The position numbers and the translations under genes were made by a program. Shown piece by piece: positions 38,145 to 50,309 of a stretch of DNA of 64,000 nt. The notes under the pieces were generated by a model. It ran no database searches. It saw only the letters and a list, made by a program, of their open reading frames with translations, and had not been told where the DNA came from. Source of the stretch: Pipra filicauda (taxonomy: Eukaryota > Chordata > Aves > Passeriformes > Pipridae); assembly GCF_003945595.2 (NCBI RefSeq), contig NW_024103452.1, positions 4,503,524 to 4,567,523 of the forward strand, read 5' to 3'. Positions within the stretch are counted from its first letter, which is position 1; every line of letters begins with the position of its first letter.

Positions 38145-38161
38145 CTGTAAAGTGCTCTCAC

Positions 38162-40118
38162 ATATGATGATGAAAAGTGTTATAAAAAGAGTAATTTAAT
38201 AATTGGTACAAGCTGCTATATGTCACCTTCATATTGATTAGACTGCTTTATGCTTGCTTGAAAGCAAGTTATTGTTTAAATTAAACAAAATCAAGAGTGA
38301 AATAAACTGTGTAAGTTTGTCCCTACATCCTTTCAGCTTAATTCCACTTGTTTAAAGTCATGTAGTTGCCTCCGTTCCTGAGCTGTGGAGGTTTGCAGAG
38401 TATTGAGACCCCCCACACCCCCTCCATTCATGAACTCTGGCTCATTATGTCCTTTCCTATGTGGCTGTGGGCTGCCAGAAATTACAGATGGAAGTTATTC
38501 CTTTATACAGAAGGGCAGCAGAGGAGCTGTTTGGCCTGGAATAATCACCAGGCTGTTCCAGAGCTACAGGGTGGCATAGTAAAAAAGGTGTAAAATGTTC
38601 AGTAGTTTTAGAAGACAAAGAGGGCAGTCAGAAAAGGAGAGCTGGCAGGCTGCAGAGAGAGGAAGAGGTGAGGAGGGCAGTGTGCAACCGGGAGTGGACC
38701 TGTGAAGTGTTTTGAGAGTAAGGAAGAGAAGCTTAACATGTAAGGAAGCGAGGAAAGAACAAGATAGAAAATCTTTGCAGCTGTAGTTTAGGTGGAATGA
38801 AAGGAGGCCAAGAAGCTGAGGGCAATGGATGCTGCTCATCCAGATTTGGAATTTTATCTACAAGATTCCCACACCCTAGCCCACCATCCTTTGATCTTTA
38901 TCTTTTTCAAGTACTCCCCTTTGGTCAAATCTCCAAGAGAACTGCTGCTGTCGGATTGAAATTGCATTCCACTGCCAGATACTGGAAGTAACTTACCTAT
39001 GCTCAGTCTAATCATCTTGTCATATCATCATTTAAAACATCAGTTAGCCATTCCTCTCTGAAATTACATAAAGATGTTCTTTCTACTCCTGTGAATCTCT
39101 TCACTGTTCGGTTCTCATGCCAGAGTGCTCAGGTAACGAGATAGTTGAGCTGAATTTAAGGACTTTTGTTGACTGCACAACTTGATCTTTGAAAATATTT
39201 ACTTTGCACCACGTAGATTTTACCCACTAATCTTTGTTGCATAATGCAGCAAATGCAGCAAGATCTTAAATGTATTTTATAAAATGTGGAATATTTTCAA
39301 TCACATTAAACCTGATACATTTATTTTCCTGGAAGTTTTTCTGACCAGTAATTAAAATCTGCCCATTTGGTTTTGACCTCTCATATTTATTTTTTTGTAG
39401 CTAACAAAATTATAACCTAAAAATAACATGAAGATATTTAATGTTATGCATTGCACATTGCCACTAAAATTAATAGAAATGTTATTGTATATATTAATCA
39501 TAAGTATTTGAAAGACTTGGGATTAGTTTGACAAACCTGAAGGAAAAAATCAAAGTTTAAATTTCCATAATTTTTAGTTATCATTTAGATGGGTGGAGGG
39601 AATTAAGAAAATATATTTATTTACAACCGTATTTACCAGTCTGCCCCTTTTTAGTTAGACACCTTCGGGAAAACACTGCATGTTACATTCTCTTCCTTCC
39701 ATCATTAAAAAGAAAGCTATGACAGCATATTTGAACTTCTTGGTTGCACCATAACACCAGATTTCCAGTCCTAAATCCTCTATATAGAATGGAGATACAG
39801 GCCCTTTATGGAACACACCTGCTACCAGTTATTGTTATGTTCATTGGGGATTAGGTATATGAGCTATTTGTTTTCCCATTTACACTCATTCTCTCCAGAT
39901 GCAGCAAAATTTTCCTATCAAGTCTAAGGTCCAGTTCCGCCATCCACTTTTCTCTCAGAGATCAACATCGTAGGTTTTCCACGCAACAAAATGTTCAGTC
40001 TTCTCTAGGAAGTCTCTTTCTCACTCTCTGTACACCCAGTTTCAATTTCTTTTTTCGGCTGTGGTAACAAAAGAGTCTGACAGATTGATAAACTGCACCA
40101 AACTCTTCCTTTCATATC
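38162..40118. other. Gene-free stretch, partly less AT-rich
   Basis: The part at about 38370-38900 is richer in G and C and purine-skewed (AGGAAGAGGTGAGGAGGG), with overlapping open frames of 64-91 codons on both strands. None shows a domain. A short palindrome TTGTTTAAATTAAACAA lies at about 38272-38288. Confidence 0.4.
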
Positions 40119-40674
40119 TGTATTGGGTCTGGCTGAGCTGGAGTTCATTTCCCCAGAATAGCCCTCCCAGTGCTGTGCTTTGCATTGGCAGCTAGAAGGG
40201 TGTTGGTAACACACCAGTGTTTTGGCTACTGCTGAGCACAGCACCAACACTGTAACGTTTCTTCCCTAGATGAGGGCAAGATCCTGGGAGGGGACCCAAG
40301 TAGGCCAGCTGACCCAAACTGATCCAAGGGATATTTCAGACCATATGACGTCAGCTCAGATATAAAAGCTAAGGCATAGAGCAGGAGGGTGGGCATTCAT
40401 TGTCTAATGGCTGCCTGCTGAGAAACCATCCCGCGTACCAAAGCCCTGCTTCTCGGGAGTGGCCGACCATCACTGCTGATAGGAAGTAGAGAATAAACTC
40501 TGATATCTTTTGCTTCTGCAAGCACAAGCTTCGCTTTACTTTTTGTTTTAAATAAACTGCCTCATCCCAACCCACGAGTTGTTATTTTTTTACACCTTAC
40601 TCTATCCCCTGTTCTGCTGGGAAGGGGAGTGATAAAACACTGGGTGGGCACCTGGCATTCAACCAAGGTCAGCA
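40119..40674 (+). mobile_element. Solo LTR of an avian ERVL-like retrovirus, with intact promoter motifs
   Basis: The element starts TGTATTGGGTCTGGCTGAGC and ends AACCAAGGTCAGCA, about 556 bp, a layout known from a widespread bird ERVL-type LTR. In order it holds a GGTAACACACCAGTGTTTTGG block, the pair CCATATGACGTCAGC and TATAAAAGC (CRE then TATA), two AATAAA signals (40492-40497 and 40551-40556) and the terminal GGTGGGCACCTGGCATTCAA block. The flanks match: CATATC at 40113-40118 before the LTR and again at 40673-40678. The last four bases (TATC) lie outside a TG...CA LTR, which supports a true integration whose exact duplication length (4-6 bp) is ambiguous. No internal viral genes are present, so it is a solo LTR. 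Confidence 0.92.
40346..40368 (+). promoter_or_regulatory. LTR core promoter: CRE palindrome plus TATA box
   Basis: A perfect TGACGTCA (40346-40353) lies 7 bases upstream of TATAAAAG (40361-40368) inside the solo LTR. TGACGTCA is the full consensus for CREB/ATF family binding, and the spacing to a TATA box is that of a compact RNA polymerase II promoter reading +. Transcription would start about 25-30 bases downstream, near 40390-40400. Activity is inferred. The downstream AATAAA signals might end transcripts inside the LTR. Confidence 0.6.
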
Positions 40675-43600
40675 TATCACAATATTTGATTGCCAAAGTT
40701 CAGAATAACTTTGGCATTTCTTTGTCAAAGAATGAAGAACTTCATCAATGGTTCAACTTTTATGGATCTATCATCTCTTGATCAGTAGACAATAAACTCA
40801 GACAAAAGGAGAGCTTTGAGCTGTAGGACACTGGAGGATAAATAATGATGGAGTAAACCCCTAGTATTCAAACAGATGTCTCCTCAACACAAATAAATAC
40901 TGTATTTTAATTTAATCACACCTTTTGGGATATCTGATGTTTTCTCTAACCTTCAGCTCCTAGAGTAATATTTTCGTATAAGAATCTCAGCTTTCATATA
41001 AAGAAGACCCCACCTTAGCCCTCATGGTTAAAATATTTACTGTTAAGTCTCATGTAAAATTAAAGAGGGCAAATAAAATGTGTAAACATGATCATGTAAA
41101 TACATATTTTTAAAACCAAGCTCATTATTATTCAGGGGCTAACATATATCTTTCAAGTGTCTGAGGTCAGCAACACTGTAAATTACAGAGCCTTTAACCT
41201 AGTAATGTAGAAGGTTAACATGAATCAAAAAGGATAGGAAATAGTAAGGAGAGAGTGGAGAAACCTGGCAGGAAAAACACTGATACCACTGTCTACCCTT
41301 TCCAGAGGTACTTCTGTGTGGCATAGCTGACTAAGGGAAGCAACTGGAGACATTGGGTTTGATGGTAGAAGTGGCTGAGTAACTTCAGTGGAGAAAGGGT
41401 GATGGTTTTGTGGATGGGTTTGCAGAGCACAGTACACAGGAGGCAATGAAGAAAGCAGAGAAGCAAATAAACAGGTTATTTGGAATGACATTGCTGAGGG
41501 AGAAAAGGAGAGGTTAATTACACATAGTTTTATTTTAGGGCTTTCTAAAGCTGACACAGAGGGAAGATCTCTGGTTTAGACTGAAAAGATTGTTTCTACA
41601 ATACAAAGATACAAAATAATATTTTTATATATTTTGAATTCCATAGAATAATCGCATTTTAACTTTCATGAAAAGTGTATTTAAATCTTCTGTAAAAAAA
41701 AAATTATGATTTTGTATTTTTTTGTTACGTAATGGTATGATGTACAAATCTAAAAGTGAAAAAGAAGAGGTAAGAATGAATCTGCATTATCATGTTAGCT
41801 CGGATGTTACTTTACAGCTCACATTCGAGTGCAAATTTCTCATTAATCCATGGTCTGTGTATTTTTTGTACTCTGGGAAAGCCAAGAACGCCCCCTGTCA
41901 AGCTTTAGCTGTACAAGCTGTGTGGTTAAAGATAGTCAAGCCACTTGGCTCTAAAATCTCAAATCAAATCTTGAGTGCAAGCAAACCTAATTTAAAGACA
42001 GTGTAGCTGTACTTTAAGTCATCTTGGACAGAACAACTTTGAACTGACAGCCTTGTAAAGTGGAAGGCATATGAGAACAGGGGCATCCTCTGTTCATCTT
42101 CCTTGAGCTGCTTCAGGATGTATAAACAAGTGAAATACAGTTAACATCTCATGATTACTTTACTGTATCTCAGGCAAGAGAAAGTCATGGAAGCAAGGAA
42201 GTGCTACAGACCCGGTCAAGCCCAGTTCCCATTGCTCTTCCCCCAGGATCAGTGGAGTTGTCACTGGTAGTGTTGGGATTGCGGGCAGCCTGGGAACAAA
42301 CCACATAATACCCACAGTGCAAGGTGGCCTCTCTGCAGAGCCTATTTCAGGGCCTTTCCAAGTCTCCATGGAGCAATGCTTAGCATATGCACAGCCCCAT
42401 TTTTTAAATGCTCTTCAAATATGTTTTTCCAAATGCCTTCAACTAGCTCAACAGCCTCTAAAAGTGAAATACAAAGCTCTTGAACTGTTAAGACTGAAAC
42501 TTTGGAGCCCTTTAAATGCAGATAGTTTATTTAAGTTCTGTTCCTTTACTGGATAATTCTCTGAGTTTATTGTCACTGTACTACATGATTCGTATCCTAT
42601 ATTTCTTAGTTGAATCATTTCAATCTTCAGAGAGTAATCATCTTTCTACCTGTCTGTAACAGCGTATGCTCTCAGTTGACTCCCCCTTTTTTTTTTCATT
42701 ACCTACTCATTTTTAAACACTTAATTTTATCTGGGTTTTTATTTGCTATCTGCTTTTGAGCACTGCCAACTAAAATGAGGAGTCAAGTCACAACACTATT
42801 TTGCATCTGTGCCTACAAATGTAATATCAAGAAAAAATGATTTAGGATATAACTTACAGCATTGAATTTTGCCATGCAGTGTATTGAGCACTGATTAGAA
42901 CAATTCAGCAACAGATCAGGCCAGCTAGAGCATTGGGATCTGCTTACCTTGGAACCAATACAACTTCTCAGGAATATATTCAGTTTCTACGTCACTGGAA
43001 GTAAATTCATTGCCTGAAAACATATTCTTTATCGAGTTTTATGACACCATGCAATGGAAACGAAATATAATTTAGTCTAGAAATTTAAATGCTGTCATGT
43101 CAACTTCCTGATGATTCAGATATGCTCGAATGCATGTGCACATACTTTATATTAGTTCCAGTGTAAGGGGTGCTGTTTCATGTAAAGAAGCCTGGCCTAG
43201 AGCTTAAAAAACTAGGTTTTGCAATTCTGAATTTTCCCGGGCCTGTTTACTATCCTTAGGAAACATTCTGATGCCTTCTGTTTTCTATCTGTATAATATG
43301 AAGATCATACTGCTTTCTTTTATGCTGCTTTAAGACCTGCAGATGAAGTTATTGAGGGATGCAAAGTCAAAAACCACAAAAAAAATAAGTCATTACATTA
43401 ACATTTCAAGTTTCCTTAACAGCTTAGTGTTACCAAATTTTGAAAATAAGTAGCTAATGGCTAGACTGCTCTTTGATAGTTTTCATAAGCCATTCTGTGA
43501 AAAGACAACCTAATTTCCCCCAAAATTTCCCTTCACCACAGAAAACACCACAAACATGTCTCTACTGTCTAGGCTTTATCAAAAACTTGGCCAAACTTGC

Positions 43601-46365
43601 ACAAAATCATCCTTGTGTTCCACAGACTGGAATTCCTTTACACTTGAGTCTGGCACACAACACTGAATTTATCCTGTGACAAAATGTGGGTTTGCATAAA
43701 GTTTATCCTGAGTTCAGATGTACATTTCATGAAGAATGGATTCAGTGAGAGTGACCTGCTCTCAGGACTGGCCTAAAGAAGAAATATGAAATGTGGTTTA
43801 GGGTATCTCTGCTCTCCCTTGATCTTAGTGCCAGTTTGGCTGCTAACATATATCAGAACAGCTTCAATAAATGCTAAGTTATATATAGCCCCAGAGGGGA
43901 TATATAAACCACTGGGGATGTTCATTATTCCAAAATGATCTAACTCTTCCTCCAGCTATATGTGCTACATTAAACAGTGTATGGGAATCATCTGGCCAAA
44001 CATAGCTGCCTACAGAAGGAGTCATTTAGATCTTGTTTATAGTCAATGGGGTGTAGTGGGTACTCGTAGGAAATGGTTCATCTTACTCTGAAGAAGACAT
44101 CTAACACAGATCAGATAAAATGCACCCCAGAAGTGCCAGAACACGCTTCCAAGCTGAATCTGTGCAGACAAGAATTTAATTTGGGACAGAAGAGTGATAG
44201 AGAGAGAAAGAGGTAGATACAGTGTGCAATATATCTGGTTAATTTTATCCTATTTTAGGATAAAACTTGAGTACTCCATGGAGATCCCTACTTCCCTCTT
44301 TTAACTAAAAAGAGGTCATGGGATGTCAGTCTTGGGTAATAATGTTCATGTGTGCAATTCTAAGATGGTGGGATGAATCACACTCTGGAAAAGGCTAGGT
44401 CAATTTTGACAAGATCTTCAAGACTTACAGACTTTTAGATTGGGGCAGACGAGATTTATTGGTAAATAAAAATCAAGAAACACTGAAACTCATAATATAT
44501 TAAGAGTCCATTCTAAATGTTATCTAATCATGTAACTCTTATTGTGAAATGTATTTTTCCGTTCTTATGTTACTTCTCTGTCCTATCAAATAATAAGAGT
44601 CATATTCAGATCCCCTGGTTACTTTACACTGAAGCCTAAAATGGTTTTGCAATTGAAGCTAATTCAAGGACTTCATCCAGGTCATGTCCCAAAGGCAACA
44701 TGCTTGTGTCTGAGTGCAGCACCATAATAATGTGTGTTACCATCACTTGGTCTATACATAAAACTTTGTCAGTGTGCAGTATACCTCTGTCTCTGGTCTG
44801 GTTTTGGATCTAGTACTCAGTTCTTCCCCAGTCTGACTCAATGCCATAACCTCCAATAATTCCAGTGAGTTTAGGTACCAGGACACTGGAGTATTATGAA
44901 TCCAAACAGCTCATTTGATGTATAGTTTCACAAAGGGATTATTTCAAAAGTAGAAAAGACAAAACACACTTTATTTGTTGAATAACAAAATTAAATCTTC
45001 TGTGTGCATTGACCATAATTATTCTCCAGAAAATACTAATTAACAAAACTCGATAAGTGATGTAAACTCCCACATCCCTCTATTACTATTTTGCTACTGG
45101 TATAGCATAAAAGCTTCATGGAAAAGAATGCCACCATTAAACTTTTCAGAACTTAAGAAAAAAGAAGCAGACAACTAAAAACATGAACCTTTTTAGGAAG
45201 AAGTGATAAATGAACTAGAATTGAGCAATAAAAAGAAACATAAGTCAATTTTTAAATGCTAAGGATTTATAAGAGTATGATTGGAAGTTTAAGACTAATT
45301 CTCTTTCAATAAAAGTTAGGTTCTTCTCTCTACTGACTTTATAGAGTATTTGATGTACTCCTCTTATTAAGCTCCAGCCATAGAATTATCTCCACCATTT
45401 AACACAGGAGGTCTAACACAGTCCCTACACTCCAGTCTATTATATATCCTCACATTTGAATTACTCAGCTGTTACTGGTAGCTAAGAAAGCAGTAGCCCA
45501 TTTAATATTGTAACTATGTTTCAAGAACCAAATATGTTTGTAGCCTGAATTAGTACATCCAATACCAACCAACATTAGAAGTTGTTGAGAGCACGGGTGG
45601 TTTTTTATTATTTTAGCAGGACACGTCGTGGACAAATATTGTTGGAAATTCAATTTAATCAAAACCTCACATGATTAATCTAAAGGAGCTATGGTACTTT
45701 GCAAAACTAGTTTATAATTACTATGTATGTCTTAATTTGAATGGTGGAGTTATGAAATATTTGAGCAAATTTATGTGATATGACTAATTTTTAGACTCAC
45801 ATTGATGTAGGGAGACTTACTTTGTAGTGTAAAAGAAATTGCACTTTAATTTATGCTTGTGTGCATCTCTGAAATTGGTCTTGACAGGTTAAAATGAGAA
45901 AGAAAGTTGAAAGCTAGGAATTTCCCCAGAAGAATTTGGCACAAAACTAACATAAGAGACTTTGTTTTAGCAATGTTCATTTTTTAGTGATAGTCTGGTC
46001 TGACTCAATTTTTCTCCATATAAATTGTGTTTCTTTACTTTCATGAAATTTGATTAAGGGATTAAAAAAATTCTAAGTAATTAAATACAGAAATTGCCAT
46101 TTCAGACACTTTGTAAGAAAGTTGCAAGTGTAATGTTTTCAAACACTGAAAAATGTGTTCTGCACTGTAGTATCTTTTCTGATAAGATTGCTAGTTACTA
46201 CACTTGCATCGAAAATAACTGGTTACACATTAGTGAGACTTAATCCTGTGATGTCAATATGAATCTTCCTCTGATTTCAAAACACTGTACAGCATGCCTA
46301 GCAAATGAGAAATAACACCAGGTAGAAAACTCCCTTGCAGTTTATTAAACAACTATCTCCAGGAG
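40675..46365. other. Gene-free AT-rich stretch
   Basis: No gene was recognised. Frames of 94-110 codons at 41225-41557 (-) and 41722-42006 (+) have no nameable domain. The block at about 41770-42030 is more complex in sequence and may be conserved non-coding DNA. Confidence 0.4.
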
Positions 46366-46489
46366 AGAAAAAAAATGAAAAAAAACCAAAACCACAAAAA
46401 CAAAACAAACAAACAAACAAAAAAACCCAACTAAACCAAACCAAGAAAAAAACCCACCCAAACAAAACAAACAAAAAACCCCACCAAAC
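46366..46489. repeat. A/C-only low-complexity tract, about 124 bases
   Basis: This is the longest of the four A/C tracts. It contains (CAAA)n and AACCCAACTAAACC-type units, with almost no G or T on the + strand. A strand-asymmetric tract of this length may come from an expanded T/G-rich tail or from slippage. Confidence 0.9.
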
Positions 46490-47174
46490 TTAAGGACTTC
46501 AAATGTTAGAGAATTTTTTTTTTTTTTCAGAAGACTTTGGTTAAATGTCAGCCATCTTTTTGCTCAAGAAGTAAGGAAACCAATGACATGATTTTTTAGT
46601 ACCTTCACATGTTTTCAAATTGCAGTAAAATTTAGAAAGTCAGGCAGTATAGTTGCTGGAGAGTAAAATCTAATGTAGGCAAGTTTCGTGTTCTGTACAT
46701 AAATCAGTTGCTCTTACAAGACTGCAGAGGAAGACCACTTGGAGCTTTAAACTACCCTAACACTCCTGCTTCTGTCATCAAAACACTACTTTTTTCATGA
46801 TTGATTTTTAACTTTTGACCAGAGAAAAAGTAATAATAGATGTATTCTGGTAACTGATAATGATTCTATCAATGACAGATTGCCCTCAATCTCTCCTATG
46901 GTACTTGTTTATCTTGAATAGTCCTTCAGATCCAGGCTGAACTGGGGGAAATTAAAAGTGAGGTACAGACATGTTAATGATACCCATGGTAGGTAACTAA
47001 GCCTTTGAGAACCACTTGTAATCTCACAGCATATCTGAGTTATCTGTTGAGGTCGTCATTCGAACACAGAGTAAAAGGGTAAACGTGCCCTTTTGGAAAA
47101 GGAGGTAGAAACCCAAAATAACTAAATTAAAGGGGTTTGTTTAGGTAACTCAGTTCTACTTATATCACACATAA
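46490..47174. other. Gene-free stretch
   Basis: Nothing gene-like is seen. A short hairpin, AAAAGGG/CCCTTTT, lies at 47073-47094. Confidence 0.45.
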
Positions 47175-47755
47175 ACACAGAATCAATTACATTGTAAAAG
47201 AGTTCATTGAGTCCAATCTGTGACCAAACCCAACAATATCAACTAGACCAGGGCACCGAGTGCTACGTTCAGTTTTGTTTTAAGCACCTCCAGGGACAGT
47301 GACTCCACCACCTTCCTGGGCAGCCCATTCCAATGTCAAATCACTCTTTATGTAAGAAATTCCTCCTAATATTCAACCTAAACCTCTCCTGGTGCATCTT
47401 GTTCTACTGTTGTTGCTGGTTACCTGGGAGAAAAGGCCAACCCCCAGCTGGCTACAACCTCCCTTCAGGTAGTTGTAAAGAGTGATAAGGTCCCCCCTGA
47501 GTCTCCTCTTCTCCAGGCTAAACAATTTCAGTTTCCTCAGCTATTCCTCATAGGGCTTGTGTTCCAGATCCTTCATCATCCTCATTGCCCTTCTCTGGAC
47601 TTGCTCCAGCACCTCAATGAGCTTCCTGAATTGAGGGGCCCAGAACTGGACAACATAGTACTTAAGATGTGGCCTCACCAGCACTGAGTAGAGGGGGAGA
47701 ATCACTTCCCTAGTCCTACTGGCTACATTATTTCTGATACACACCAGGATATCTT
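47175..47755 (-). mobile_element. CR1 LINE, 5'-truncated, with part of ORF2
   Basis: This is a minus-strand CR1 copy of about 580 bp. The 3' tail (CACAGAATCAATTACATTG) is decayed, but the blocks GCACCTCCAGGGACAGTGAC, GGGCAGCCCATTCCAATG, CCAACCCCCAGCTGGCTAC and AAGGTCCCCCCTGAGTCTCC follow in the CR1 order. The minus-strand frame at 47541-47744 still reads as the CR1 ORF2 region after the reverse transcriptase core, with [23 protein letters not shown] sequence (here [14 protein letters not shown]), the hallmark FWAPQF, and [12 protein letters not shown]. Downstream frames are shifted. It is an inactive fragment. Confidence 0.92.
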
Positions 47756-47835
47756 TCAGTTTTTCCTCTAATTAGTAGGTAAATGATCACACAAAGTAGA
47801 GGAACCGAGACGAAGCACACTCCAGAGTGGTCTGT

Positions 47836-47925
47836 ATCACAGCACAGAATCAAAGAATGCTTGAGGTCTAAAGAGTCCTCTGAAGGTCACCTGGTTCAAC
47901 TCTGCTGCTCAAGCAGGGCCAAAGA
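47836..47925 (-). mobile_element. CR1 LINE, 3' end fragment
   Basis: CACAGAATCAAAGAATGCTT followed by GAGGTC...CCTCTGAAGGTCACCTGG and CTGCTCAAGCAGGGCC is a second, independent minus-strand CR1 3' end, about 80 bp from the previous copy. It has its own tail, so it is a separate insertion from another CR1 subfamily and not a continuation. Confidence 0.85.
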
Positions 47926-49841
47926 GACCCCTGGTAAAGTAATAATGTGATAAAAGGCAAATTCCTCAATAATAAACTATGTCTTCAGAAAAACAAGGAA
48001 AGAAAATTATTTCCCTAGTATGCTGGGGAATTTCTTTAACTCATTTTCTTGAACCTGAAATCAATTATATTTTCCATTTTGATTAAAAATATAGGAAAAT
48101 ATCTTGGGCAGGGGCCAAATCAAACTGATGTATTTTCCTTTCTGTGTTTTACCATGAAAAATCAAGAAGTGAATCATTCATGAAGTTTTCTGGAGATCCC
48201 ATTTCATCCTCCTGATGGCCCCCCTGACATGACAGGTTTCTTTCACTTCTCTCAGAGCATGATTGCACCTCTGCAATTTTGCAATCTACGCTTGGAGTGA
48301 AGCCCAGGGCAGCAGGCCTTGTTACCCACTTGAGTTGACACAGAAAGTCTCTTTATCCTTTAAACACATTAACTGAGTAGGTGACTCAAAGAAGCCTTTT
48401 CAGAATTGCGTTATGTTCACCAAAGGGACAGTAAACAGAAAAATGAACATTTACACATCAGTCTCTGCTTACCTAAATCTTAAATCTTTCCTATATCTCA
48501 GATTGTACTCACTTTTCCCTTCATATTTAAAGGAGAAGCAGATCATGGGACTCAATGAAATATCCAACCTTCATTTAATTTATTTGTCAATTTATTCCTC
48601 ATACTGTAGCCTCTGGCGTTATCTTAAACTTTCTTATGTCTTCTTCATACCAAGGCATATTACAGGTTTTAGCTTTAATTTTCTTTCTGAACTATGTGAA
48701 AAGCAAACTCTTTTACTTAAGTAAAGCTGATTAAGGTTATATCCCAATTAATATATTTCTCATTCCCAAAAAAAAGACTAAGCATTCAGAAGAATTACTT
48801 TATGATTTCAGGTCCTTGACACAGATTATTGCCTTACTGGATTTTTTTAGCAGCCTCCTGTTATTAATATAATACAATATTAAACAGTGTAATAACCATT
48901 TAATTGATTAAAATTGAAAAAAAATGCAAAATTTAGAAAAACACTAAGTTTTTGACTCCATCTTGTTATGTTATGAAGGATAACAACTTTATTTTACTGT
49001 AAGAAATGTAACTCAGTACTTCATGGTCTGTTGTTATGGAAATGTGCTTTCTGAATATATAAGTGACTTCAGACTCAGTCATCTTATGTAAGAAATGATT
49101 TTTGCATATTCCTGTATATTTTCAAGACTAAAATCAAATATCTTCAAATATATAATTTTTGATAAAATAACATCCTTTGCATAAACAGAATCTTCTACCC
49201 GAAAAATAGTTTATAGAATCTGAAAATTATAGTAATATACAGTTACTGAGGAGAAAATAAAGGACTAATGTAAGCATTCTCTTTTTAAAATTACAGGGGG
49301 TTACTTTCTATATTAGGCATGTTGAAATAGCATTTTAAGGTGCACAAAAAAGGGAAAAATCTATACATTTTTAAAATTCTCTTGCCATTTCAGCATTTGT
49401 TCTAAAGTTTGTTACCTTGCTGCAGAAGAACATTTCAAGAAAAGAACTGAAAATTAAAATCAGCAATTTAAAATATTATTCTTCATAAATCAAGATTTTA
49501 AGAGCAATAATTGCAATGATTTTTTGCTAGAAAAGAATAATGTTGAATTGAAAATAGTTCTATATTATGAAAGTCATTACTATGGGTTTGTTTTTCTCCA
49601 TTGCTTCTCTTTTTTATTATTAAATAGAACATAAATTACAAAAAAAAACCAGTAATAAAATTTTAGGAAGTTTCATGTATATTTTTCAACATGATGTTAC
49701 TTGTTAAATTTCAAAAGAAGGATGCTAATTTTTTCTTCCTTCTTTATTAGATGTACAGCTGGTTGCGAATTTCCCTTCTATTTTATTTCTCTAGCTTTAA
49801 TGATCAATACAGTTTGATGGGTCTTTTCACTGTTCAGAGAC
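47926..49841. other. Gene-free AT-rich stretch
   Basis: No gene or repeat was recognised. A 103-codon frame at 48413-48724 is AT-driven and has no motif. Confidence 0.45.
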
Positions 49842-49925
49842 TCACAGAATCACAGAAGTTTGGAAGGGGTTGGAAGGGTTTTCCAGAGATCATCTAATTC
49901 AACCCCCTGCTCAAAGCAGATTCTG
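49842..49925 (-). mobile_element. CR1 LINE, 3' end fragment
   Basis: TCACAGAATCACAGAAG, GGTTGGAAGGGTTTTCCAGA and GATCATCTAATTCAACCCCC with CTGCTCAAAGCAG form the reverse complement of a CR1 3' UTR. It is a short, 5'-truncated minus-strand copy. The boundary on the 3' side of this window position is soft and may run to about 49945. Confidence 0.85.
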
Positions 49926-50289
49926 AACCCAGCTCCTGCCAGAAGCTTTGATTCAGTCATCAAAGGTGTTTCTGAGTAACAGTGATATCAATCACAGACC
50001 ACTTTTCTGTGAGGTTATATGATGAAGCTTAACTACTGTTAGTAAGAATGAAGCATAAAAGTGATTATTGCAGCCATTAATGCAGTAGCCCAAAGATTTT
50101 GCTAGAAAACAGTTCTAGCTTTCACATTTTTGTGTCACAAGTTTCTGTCAAGGTTGTCTGTAGGTTGTAATTAATTCCCATGAAATGTGAAATGTTTCTT
50201 CAATTGACATACAAAGTAGCAACCAGAACTGATGTAAAACATATTTTTTATACTGCTTTGGAGGAACAGATTATTTAGTGCCAATAATT

Positions 50290-50309
50290 GGGGGGGGGCA
50301 GGGGCTGGG
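50290..50309 (+). other. G9 run and putative G-quadruplex
   Basis: Nine G bases are followed by CA, GGGG, CT and GGG. The run can be split into four G3 tracts, so quadruplex folding is possible. Confidence 0.5.

Noticed and set aside
38564..38839. 91-codon minus-strand frame in purine-skewed sequence
   Set aside because: Leucine- and serine-rich product is explained by the skewed base composition; no motif.
41225..41557. 110-codon minus-strand frame
   Set aside because: No domain, no splice context and no better composition than chance frames.
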